A stretch of 8,251 nt of DNA from CAZOWW01 sp964583765 (GTDB lineage Bacteria > Actinomycetota > Actinomycetes > Actinomycetales > Kineosporiaceae): assembly GCA_964583765.1 (NCBI GenBank), contig CAZOWW010000186.1, forward strand, positions 1-8,251, written 5' to 3'. The stretch's first letter is position 1; each line of letters begins with the position of its first letter. Positions 1 through 5,483 of the stretch are shown here, one piece after another. Made by a program: the position numbers and the translations under genes. The notes under the pieces are model-generated. The model worked only from the letters and a program-made list of their open reading frames with translations, did no database searches and was not told where the DNA came from.

Positions 1-542
1 GTCTCCAGGCCCGCCTGATGTCGCAGGCGCTGCGCAAGATCACGGGTGCGTTGAGCAACTCGGGCACCACGGCGATCTTCATCAACCAGCTGCGCGAGAA
101 GATCGGTGTGATGTTCGGCAGCCCGGAGACCACCACGGGTGGACGGGCGCTGAAGTTCTACGCCTCGATCCGCCTGGACGTCCGGCGGATCGAGACCCTC
201 AAGGACGGGTCCGAGCCCGTCGGGTCCCGTACCCGGGTCAAGGTGGTCAAGAACAAGGTGAGCCCGCCGTTCAAGCAGGCCGAGTTCGACATCATCTACG
301 GCACCGGGATCTCCCGCGAGGGCGGCCTGATCGACATGGGGGTCGAGCAGGGCTTCGTGCGCAAGTCGGGCGCCTGGTACACGTACGAGGGCGACCAGTT
401 GGGTCAGGGCAAGGAGAACGCCCGGTCGTTCCTGCGGGACAACCCCGATCTGGCCAATGAGCTCGAGAAGCGCATCAAGGAGAAGCTCGGGGTGGGGCCG
501 CGGGTCGATGCGCCGGCGGTCGAGGCCCCGGTGGACTTCTGA
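1..542 (+). CDS. recA: RecA recombinase, C-terminal part (5' end outside window)
   Basis: RecA is the ATP-dependent DNA strand-exchange protein of homologous recombination, and it triggers LexA self-cleavage in the SOS response. The frame is open from the window edge (first whole codon at base 3, reading LQARLMSQALRK) to the TGA at 540-542, giving 179 visible residues. Readily recognised family segments are FINQLREKIGVMFG followed by SPETTTGGRALKFYAS (the DNA-binding loop L2 region and the strand after it), RVKVVKNKVSPPFKQAEF, and the C-terminal domain with GAWYTYEGDQLGQGKENA. The tail is short (VDAPAVEAPVDF) and ends in an acidic/aromatic residue pair, as many RecA tails do. No intein interrupts the visible part. 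The Walker A and B motifs lie upstream and cannot be checked. The ATG at base 18 is internal, not a start. recX follows after 5 nt. Confidence 0.98.
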   Translation, partial: LQARLMSQALRKITGALSNSGTTAIFINQLREKIGVMFGSPETTTGGRALKFYASIRLDVRRIETLKDGSEPVGSRTRVKVVKNKVSPPFKQAEFDIIYGTGISREGGLIDMGVEQGFVRKSGAWYTYEGDQLGQGKENARSFLRDNPDLANELEKRIKEKLGVGPRVDAPAVEAPVDF

Positions 543-547
543 TTCCG

Positions 548-1210
548 ATGACGCCGAGGCCGGCAGATCCCGGCACCCAGGGGGCCACCGGACCGGGACC
601 GCAGGCACGGTCCAGGTCGGGCGGGCAGCCGTCGGGCAGACGGGCGGCGCCGGGTGCGGCCGACGAGGACCCCTCCGCGCGTGCGAGGTCGATCGCTCTC
701 GGGCAGCTCGACCTCGCCGCCCGGACCCGCGCCCAGCTGTCGCGGGCTCTCGCCCGACGGCAGGTGAGCGAGGAGGTCGCCGAGGCGGTGCTCGACCGGC
801 TGGAGGAACTGGGCCTGATCGACGATGCCGAGTTCGCCCAGGGCTGGGTGGAGGACCGTCGCCGGCGCCACGGCAGGTCCCGCCGGGCGCTGCGGGCCGA
901 ACTCTCGGCGCGAGGTGTGCACGGGGACCTGATCCGTGAGGCGGTCGACGGCATCTCCGACGAGGACGAGTTGGAACTCGCTCGCGCCGTGGTCCGGCAG
1001 CGGCTCCGGGGGCTCCGGGAGGTCGACCCCGTCCGGAAGGCACGCAGGCTCGTCACATCCCTCGCCCGGCGCGGCTACGGCTCGGCCACGGCCCGCCAGG
1101 CGGTCCGGGAGGTGCTCGCCGAGCAGGGGGAGGACCTCGACGAGGACGCCTGGGCGCACGACGTCCCGACCGAGGACGTCCCCACCGAGGACGCCTTCGG
1201 CGAGGTGTGA
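548..1210 (+). CDS. recX: RecX family regulator of RecA
   Basis: RecX binds RecA filaments and limits or modulates RecA activity. The product is 220 aa. The first 43 or so residues are a Pro/Gly/Ala/Arg-rich, probably disordered leader. The RecX domain follows: ARSIALGQLDLAARTRAQLSRAL, then the hallmark DRLEELGLIDDAEFAQGWVEDR, then RSRRALRAELSARGV and a third helical repeat around ARRLVTSLARRGYGSATARQAV. These are the tandem three-helix repeats typical of the family. The C-terminus is acidic with a short duplicated VPTEDVPTEDAF. The ATG lies 5 nt after the recA stop with no clear Shine-Dalgarno sequence, so translation is probably coupled to recA. The start is chosen on that spacing; a start further in, nearer the domain, is possible because the leader carries no family motif. 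Gene context alone would already suggest recX. Confidence 0.94.
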   Translation: MTPRPADPGTQGATGPGPQARSRSGGQPSGRRAAPGAADEDPSARARSIALGQLDLAARTRAQLSRALARRQVSEEVAEAVLDRLEELGLIDDAEFAQGWVEDRRRRHGRSRRALRAELSARGVHGDLIREAVDGISDEDELELARAVVRQRLRGLREVDPVRKARRLVTSLARRGYGSATARQAVREVLAEQGEDLDEDAWAHDVPTEDVPTEDAFGEV

Positions 1211-1238
1211 ACCGGAACGGCCGTACCCTGGAACGGCG

Positions 1239-2795
1239 ATGAGACCTGAGACCTCCACCACCCCTGCCGACAGCGACACGGCGCTCGAGCTCGCCCCCCG
1301 CAGCTACGAGATCCGTACCTACGGCTGCCAGATGAACGCCCACGACTCCGAGCGCCTCGCCGGGCTGCTGGAGCAGGCGGGTTACCGGCGCGCCCAGGGC
1401 ACGGAAGGCGCCGACGTGGTCGTCTTCAACACCTGCGCGGTGCGGGAGAACGCCGACAACCGGCTCTACGGCAACCTCGGCCACCTCGCGTCGGTCAAGG
1501 AGACCCGACCCGGCATGCAGATCGCCGTGGGGGGCTGCCTTGCCCAGAAGGACCGTGCCCGGATCGTCACCCGGGCCCCGTGGGTCGACGTCGTCTTTGG
1601 CACGCACAACCTCGGCGCGCTGCCGGCGTTGCTCGATCGAGCGCGGCACAACGCCGCCGCCCAGGTGGAGATCCTCGAGTCCCTCGAGGTGTTCCCCTCG
1701 TCGCTGCCCACCCGCCGCGAGTCCGCCTACGCGGCCTGGGTGTCGATCAGCGTCGGGTGCAACAACACCTGCACCTTCTGCATCGTCCCACGGCTGCGTG
1801 GCCAGGAGCGTGACCGCCGGCCGGGGGAGATCCTCGCCGAGCTCCGGGCCCTCGCCGACGAGGGCGTACTCGAGGCCACCCTGCTCGGGCAGAACGTGAA
1901 CACCTACGGGGTCGAGTTCGGTGATCGCGGTGCCTTCGCCAAGCTGCTGCGAGCCTGCGGCGAGGTACCGGGGATCGAACGGTTGCGCTTCACGAGTCCC
2001 CACCCGGCCGCGTTCACCGACGACGTCATCGAAGCCATGGCGCAGACCCCCACCGTCATGCCTGCCCTGCACATGCCCCTGCAGTCCGGTTCCGACGCCG
2101 TGCTCCGCGCGATGCGCCGCTCGTACCGGGCCGATCGCTTCCTGGGGATCATCGACTCGGTGCGGGCGGCCATCCCGGACGCCGCGATCTCCACGGACAT
2201 CATCGTCGGGTTCCCCGGCGAGACCGAGGCGGACTTCCAGGCCACCCTCGACGTCGTGGCCGCGGCCCGGTTCGCCCAGGCATTCACCTTCCAGTACTCC
2301 CCGCGTCCCGGTACTCCCGCCGCCTCCCTGCCGGACCAGGTGCCCAAAGCGGTCGTCCAGGAGCGCTACGAGCGACTGGTGGCGCTGCAGGAGGAGATCT
2401 CCTGGCAGGCCAACCGCCGCCAGGAGGGCCGGGTGCTCGAACTGCTCGTGACCCAGGGGGACGGGCGCAAGGACGAGGCGACCGCCCGGCGTTCGGGCCG
2501 GGCGCGGGACGGCAGGCTCGTGCACTTCACCGTGCCGTCCGGGGCTGAGGCGCCCCGTCCTGGGGATCTGGTCACCGTGCGGGTGACCTACGGCGCGCCC
2601 CACCACCTCGTGGCGGACGCCCCGGTGGGACCGAACGACGCCTACTCGGTGCGCCGCACCCGGGCCGGAGATGCCTGGGCGCGGGCGGAGGAGGCCGAGG
2701 AATCGTCTGCGGAGGGCGGGGACGCCCCAGGACCGGGGGGTCAGGCCGCCCCTGTTCCGGTCGCCCTGGGGATGCCCGGGCGGCGGTCGGGCTGA
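1239..2795 (+). CDS. miaB: tRNA-2-methylthio-N6-dimethylallyladenosine synthase (methylthiotransferase MiaB)
   Basis: MiaB is a radical-SAM enzyme that adds a methylthio group to C2 of i6A37, giving ms2i6A in tRNAs reading UNN codons. The product is 518 aa. Three N-terminal cysteines for the auxiliary [4Fe-4S] cluster are visible: C30 (TYGCQMN), C66 (NTCAVREN) and C100 (GGCLAQ). The radical-SAM triad is C174, C178 and C181 in SVGCNNTCTFCIVPRLRG. Further family blocks are LLGQNVNTYG, LHMPLQSGSD and IIVGFPGETEADF. A C-terminal TRAM-like RNA-binding domain (VLELLVTQGDGRKDEATARRSGR through VTVRVTYGAPHHLV) is followed by about 50 low-complexity acidic/Gly/Pro residues. The ATG at 1239 is 28 nt after the recX stop and is preceded by a weak GGA. 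The frame is open upstream to 936, but that part is a shadow of recX. The stop overlaps the miaA start by one base, and miaA makes the i6A substrate. Confidence 0.97.
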   Translation: MRPETSTTPADSDTALELAPRSYEIRTYGCQMNAHDSERLAGLLEQAGYRRAQGTEGADVVVFNTCAVRENADNRLYGNLGHLASVKETRPGMQIAVGGCLAQKDRARIVTRAPWVDVVFGTHNLGALPALLDRARHNAAAQVEILESLEVFPSSLPTRRESAYAAWVSISVGCNNTCTFCIVPRLRGQERDRRPGEILAELRALADEGVLEATLLGQNVNTYGVEFGDRGAFAKLLRACGEVPGIERLRFTSPHPAAFTDDVIEAMAQTPTVMPALHMPLQSGSDAVLRAMRRSYRADRFLGIIDSVRAAIPDAAISTDIIVGFPGETEADFQATLDVVAAARFAQAFTFQYSPRPGTPAASLPDQVPKAVVQERYERLVALQEEISWQANRRQEGRVLELLVTQGDGRKDEATARRSGRARDGRLVHFTVPSGAEAPRPGDLVTVRVTYGAPHHLVADAPVGPNDAYSVRRTRAGDAWARAEEAEESSAEGGDAPGPGGQAAPVPVALGMPGRRSG

Positions 2796-3715
2796 TGTTC
2801 CCGGTGGTCGCCGTCGTCGGGGTGACGGCTTCGGGCAAGTCGGACCTGTCCGTGGAACTCGCCACCCGCTGGGACGGTGAGATCGTCAACGCCGATGCCA
2901 TGCAGCTGTACCGGGGCATGGACATCGGTACCGCGAAGCTCACCCTGTCCGAGCGGCGCGGGGTGGTGCACCACCTGCTCGACGTGCTCGACGTGCGCGA
3001 GGAGGCGAGCGTCCGCGCCTTCCAGCGGCAGGCCCGCTCGGTGCTCGACGGGCTGGCCGACCGGGGACGTCCGGGACTGCTCGTGGGCGGTTCCGGGTTG
3101 TACCTGCGCGCCGTGCTCGACGACCTCGACCTGCCCCCCACGGACCCCGTGGTGCGCGGACGGTTGGAGGCGGAGCTGGCCGAGGTCGGTGCGCCGGTGC
3201 TGCACGAGCGGCTCGCAGCGCTCGACCCCCGGGCCGCCGCCCACATCCTGCCGGGCAACGGACGGCGGGTGGTGCGGGCGCTCGAGGTGGTCGAACTCAC
3301 CGGCGGCCCGTTCACGGCGGTGCTGCCGGATCCCTGCTACCGGCGTCCCGCCGTCCAGCTCGGCCTGTCCGTCCCGCGCCCGGTGCTCGACGCGCGGATC
3401 GAGGCGCGCGTGCACCGGATGTGGGAGGCCGGACTCGTCGAGGAGGTGCGCGAGTTGCTCGGGCGAGGTCTGGCCGAGGGACGCACCGCCGCCCGTGCCC
3501 TCGGCTACGCCCAGGCGATCCGCCAGGTGCACGGCGAGTGCAGCGAGGCGGAGGCGATCGAGGACACCGTGCGGGCCACCCGGCGCTTCGCGCGCCGCCA
3601 GGAGTCGTGGTTCCGCCGCGACCCCCGCATCCGGTGGCTGCCGCACGACGCGCCGGACCTGGTCGAGCGCGCGGTGGCCGAGGTCGACGAGGCCCTGCGT
3701 ACCCTGACCTCGTGA
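2795..3715 (+). CDS. miaA: tRNA dimethylallyltransferase (isopentenyltransferase MiaA)
   Basis: MiaA transfers a dimethylallyl group from DMAPP to N6 of adenosine 37 in tRNA, the step before MiaB. The product is 306 aa, close to the family norm. Visible motifs are the P-loop GVTASGKS (residues 9-16), ADAMQLYRGMDIGTAK (33-48) with the expected general-base aspartate D34, VVHHLLDVLD (57-66), GGSGLYLRAV (from residue 98; the usual form is GGTGLY), the late ARALGYAQAIRQ block, and the C-terminal TRRFARRQESWFRRDPRIRW. The ATG shares its A with the TGA of miaB (TGATG), the classic arrangement for translational reinitiation, so the start is well supported despite no strong Shine-Dalgarno sequence. 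The downstream end overlaps the likely GTG start of dapF. Nothing is missing or disrupted. Confidence 0.97.
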   Translation: MFPVVAVVGVTASGKSDLSVELATRWDGEIVNADAMQLYRGMDIGTAKLTLSERRGVVHHLLDVLDVREEASVRAFQRQARSVLDGLADRGRPGLLVGGSGLYLRAVLDDLDLPPTDPVVRGRLEAELAEVGAPVLHERLAALDPRAAAHILPGNGRRVVRALEVVELTGGPFTAVLPDPCYRRPAVQLGLSVPRPVLDARIEARVHRMWEAGLVEEVRELLGRGLAEGRTAARALGYAQAIRQVHGECSEAEAIEDTVRATRRFARRQESWFRRDPRIRWLPHDAPDLVERAVAEVDEALRTLTS

Positions 3716-4779
3716 GCAGCACGGGCGCCGGGGAACCGGGCACCACAGCCACCCGGGGGCCCGGTGCCCCTCTCGCCGACGGGACAGAGATCCCTCTCGT
3801 GGACCGGCCCCCGACCCCTGCCTGCGACCGGTCCACGGTCCCAGTCGCCAAACGGCCCCCGATCCTCCTCGCCAAAGGGCACGGCACGGGGAACGACTTC
3901 GTGCTCCTGCGCGATCCGGACGGGGTCCTCGACCTGGGACCGGAGGCGGTGCGGGCGCTGTGCCACCGCCGCACCGGGTTCGGCGCCGACGGGGTCATCC
4001 GGGTGGTCCGTTCGGCCGCGCTGGAGGACGGCGCGGAACAGGCCGGTCTGGCCGAGTGGTTCATGGACTATCGCAACGCGGACGGTTCGGTGGCGCAGAT
4101 GTGCGGCAACGGGGTCCGGGTCTTCGTGCACTACCTGGTCAGCACGGGACTCGTGCGCCTGGACGACGGTGCCCACCTCACGGTGGGGACCAGGGCCGGG
4201 GTCAAGACCGTGCACCGGGACGGTGCGCTCCTCGCCGTGGACCTCGGCCCCTGGCGCATCGTGGGCGGCCCGCAGGCGGTCGTGGACGGCGGGGACGTGC
4301 AGGTGCGGGCGGCCGGCACCACCCGGGTGTCCACGGGGCTGTCCGTGGACCTGGGCAACCCCCATGTCGTCGTCCCGCTCCTGGACGCCGAACAGCTGCG
4401 GGCGACCGACCTGCGGGAGCAGCCGGTGCTCGATCCCGCACCCGAGCAGGGCAGCAACGTCGAGTTCGTGGTGCCTCCGGCACAGGACGGTGGGGACGCC
4501 GAGCCCGAACTGCCGATGCGCGTGTACGAGCGCGGGGTGGGCGAGACCCTGTCCTGCGGCACCGGCGCGGCCGCGGCCGTGCTGGCCACCCGGGCCCTGC
4601 GCGGCGGCGGCCCGGTGCGGTGGTGGGTGCGGGTGCCCGGCGGGATGCTCCGGGTCGGCTGCGGGCCGGAGCTCATCGCGGGTGCTCACGTCGAGCTGGC
4701 CGGGCCCGCCGAACTGGTCGGCCGGGGCGAGCTGGATCCCGGGTGGCTCGCGGCCCACTGGCCGCAGGCCGACGGCTGA
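3712..4779 (+). CDS. dapF: Diaminopimelate epimerase
   Basis: DapF interconverts LL- and meso-diaminopimelate, supplying lysine synthesis and the peptidoglycan cross-linking residue. It is a cofactor-independent enzyme using two cysteines. Both are present: C131 in ADGSVAQMCGNGVRVF and C282 in GVGETLSCGTGAAAAV. Other family blocks are KGHGTGNDFVLL (55-66), RRTGFGADGVI, VDLGNPHVVV and QGSNVEFV. From the GTG at 3712, which overlaps the miaA stop as GTGA, the protein is 355 aa. The conserved domain only begins near residue 51, so there is an unusual N-terminal extension rich in Pro/Gly/Thr. An in-frame GTG at 3799 would shorten it by 29 residues. The upstream start is preferred for the coupling geometry, but the Shine-Dalgarno evidence is weak for both. 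It appears to be the last gene of the recA-side operon; about 700 bp of non-coding DNA follow. Confidence 0.95.
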   Translation: MSSTGAGEPGTTATRGPGAPLADGTEIPLVDRPPTPACDRSTVPVAKRPPILLAKGHGTGNDFVLLRDPDGVLDLGPEAVRALCHRRTGFGADGVIRVVRSAALEDGAEQAGLAEWFMDYRNADGSVAQMCGNGVRVFVHYLVSTGLVRLDDGAHLTVGTRAGVKTVHRDGALLAVDLGPWRIVGGPQAVVDGGDVQVRAAGTTRVSTGLSVDLGNPHVVVPLLDAEQLRATDLREQPVLDPAPEQGSNVEFVVPPAQDGGDAEPELPMRVYERGVGETLSCGTGAAAAVLATRALRGGGPVRWWVRVPGGMLRVGCGPELIAGAHVELAGPAELVGRGELDPGWLAAHWPQADG

Positions 4780-4848
4780 GTCGTTCGTCCTGAGTCGCTC
4801 AACCCGACCTGAACGGCCGAATTCTGACGTGATCGGCAGGGACGCGCC

Positions 4849-4869
4849 GTGCCTACTTGCGCGAGGCAC
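4849..4869. terminator. Small inverted repeat after dapF, possible terminator
   Basis: GTGCCT (4849-4854) and AGGCAC (4864-4869) form a perfect 6-bp stem with a 9-nt loop, 70 nt after the dapF stop. No T-run follows, so it is not a classic intrinsic terminator. High-GC actinobacteria often use hairpins without U-tracts, so a role at the operon end is possible but unproven. A 6-bp stem can also arise by chance. Confidence 0.3.
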
Positions 4870-4876
4870 CCCGGAT

Positions 4877-4926
4877 GGCGGAATATCACTCTAAGGAGTC
4901 GATCGACTGCTGAAAGTGATTCCGCC
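4877..4926. terminator. Long bulged palindrome after dapF, candidate terminator or operator
   Basis: Nested complementary segments share one centre between bases 4902 and 4903. AGTCGATCGACT (4897-4908) is a perfect 12-bp palindrome. Of the next six flanking positions, three pair. ATCACT (4885-4890) then pairs with AGTGAT (4915-4920). After a 2-nt bulge (4883-4884), GGCGGA (4877-4882) pairs with TCCGCC (4921-4926). From 4885 to 4920, 15 of 18 symmetric positions match. The element is locally AT-richer than the surroundings. As RNA it could fold into a roughly 50-nt hairpin ending the recA-dapF transcript, although no T-run follows. As DNA it could be a regulator site. The sequence shows the structure; the role is inference. 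Confidence 0.55.
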
Positions 4927-4929
4927 GGA

Positions 4930-4949
4930 GGTTCGGGCATGCGTGAACC
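4930..4949. promoter_or_regulatory. Interrupted 20-bp palindrome, operator-like
   Basis: GGTTC (4930-4934) mirrors GAACC (4945-4949) around a central GCATGC (4937-4942); 8 of 10 symmetric positions match. Size and symmetry suit a dimeric DNA-binding protein, and it lies only three bases beyond the previous palindrome. It is not an actinobacterial LexA box: those carry GAAC-N4-GTTC, whereas here the half-sites point the other way and are spaced further apart. No regulator can be named. Confidence 0.35.
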
Positions 4950-5040
4950 CGGTGGATGTGGCGGTCGGGCAGACGACCTGTGATCGTCCGGGTGGGTCGG
5001 GCAGCAGGTTACGAGTGCGACGGACGAGGGAGGAGGGGGC

Positions 5041-5232
5041 GTGGGGGCGATCAGAATGGACGCGCCGCGGGGGGCGGCAGCGTTGCCGGCCACTACGTCA
5101 CCCTCGGACCGTCTGGCTCGTAGGGACGCCCTGCTGCTCCGACTGGAGGCCGCTCGCCGTCGCATGGGACGGCACGGCGAGCGGCCTCCCGGACCAGTTC
5201 TTCGCGGTCCCTGCGAGCTCCGTCGCTGGTGA
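5041..5232 (+). CDS. Possible small ORF of unknown function (63 aa), doubtful
   Basis: A GTG-started frame of 63 codons lies in the long intergenic region. It is preceded by the purine-rich GGGAGGAGGGGGC, a strong Shine-Dalgarno-like match, which is the main reason to mention it. The product has an Arg/Leu-rich, probably helical middle (RLARRDALLLRLEAARRR) and a Gly/Pro/Arg-rich end, with no domain recognised. Against it: third-position G/C is less extreme than in the neighbouring genes, and a perfect 16-bp inverted repeat (5145-5189) occupies codons 35-50, which looks like a transcription signal rather than coding sequence. A leader peptide overlapping an attenuator-like hairpin would reconcile both, but this is speculation. 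Confidence 0.2.
   Translation: MGAIRMDAPRGAAALPATTSPSDRLARRDALLLRLEAARRRMGRHGERPPGPVLRGPCELRRW
5145..5189. terminator. Perfect 16-bp inverted repeat, candidate factor-independent terminator
   Basis: GGAGGCCGCTCGCCGT (5145-5160) and its exact reverse complement (5174-5189) flank a 13-nt loop, the strongest simple hairpin in the window. Only short T-pairs follow, so it lacks a canonical U-tract, which is common for terminators in high-GC actinobacteria. It stands about 365 nt beyond dapF and 295 nt before the chemoreceptor gene, so it could insulate the chemotaxis promoter from upstream read-through. It overlaps the doubtful 63-codon ORF. Confidence 0.6.
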
Positions 5233-5300
5233 GTTCACCCGGCCCGGAAAGTGGAATTATTCACCCGGGGAAAATCTTTACCCAACTCCCGGCGGGGTGA
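5228..5300. promoter_or_regulatory. Cluster of GGTGA/TCACC motifs, probable control region of the chemotaxis operon
   Basis: The pentamer GGTGA or its complement TCACC occurs at 5228-5232, 5235-5239, 5261-5265 and 5296-5300, and once more at 5405-5409. The first two form a palindrome with a 2-nt centre. TTCACCCGG is repeated exactly at 5234-5242 and 5260-5268, 26 bp apart, and a weaker TTTACCC lies at 5277-5283. The stretch 5245-5280 is clearly AT-richer than its surroundings (GAATTATT, AAAATCTTTA), as expected near a promoter. No convincing -35/-10 pair or FliA/WhiG-type element was found, so the promoter itself is not placed. Confidence 0.35.
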
Positions 5301-5439
5301 CAGGTAGATCGCCTTCGCCGCTTCAGTCCCTGCGGTACGGGACCGAGAGACTTCACAGGAACCCAGGAACGGGTACTGGACGCATCCCCCCGGACATCAG
5401 GACAGGTGAATTCTCAGCCACCGGGGAACCGTGCCCCGG
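5290..5439 (+). promoter_or_regulatory. Leader with short hairpins upstream of the chemoreceptor
   Basis: Several short stems can form. CGGCG (5290-5294) pairs with CGCCG (5316-5320). GTCCC (5326-5330) pairs with GGGAC (5339-5343). CCAG (5363-5366) pairs with CTGG (5376-5379). CCGGGG (5421-5426) pairs with CCCCGG (5434-5439), the last ending 44 nt before the chosen start codon. If transcription starts near 5280 this would be a structured 5' untranslated leader of about 200 nt. Each stem alone is short, and GC-rich DNA forms such stems easily. No known riboswitch class is matched convincingly. Confidence 0.25.
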
Positions 5440-5470
5440 GGCGCGGGGGCAGATGTGTCCGGGCTATCTC

Positions 5471-5475
5471 AGGGA
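5471..5475 (+). promoter_or_regulatory. Ribosome binding site selecting the chemoreceptor start
   Basis: AGGGA lies 8 nt before the GTG at 5484. It supports this start over the in-frame GTG at 5406, which would add 26 hydrophilic residues before the first membrane helix and has only a weak CAGG upstream. Confidence 0.5.
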
Positions 5476-5483
5476 CGGACACC

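Noticed and set aside
404..1279. Long minus-strand open frames opposite recX and miaB (also 1053-2606, 2741-3646, 3505-4869)
   Set aside because: They are antisense shadows of well-recognised genes in high-GC DNA and carry no protein motifs.
4930..4949. LexA/SOS box
   Set aside because: The actinobacterial SOS box needs GAAC-N4-GTTC; this palindrome has GTTC first and GAAC second with a longer spacer.
4686..5165. Minus-strand frame of 159 codons over the dapF 3' end and intergenic region
   Set aside because: Ser/Pro/Arg-rich composition typical of spurious frames, no motif, and it overlaps the dapF coding end.
5406..5483. GTG at 5406 as the start of the chemoreceptor
   Set aside because: It would add a 26-residue hydrophilic Pro/Gly/Arg-rich stretch before TM1 and has a weaker ribosome binding site than the GTG at 5484.
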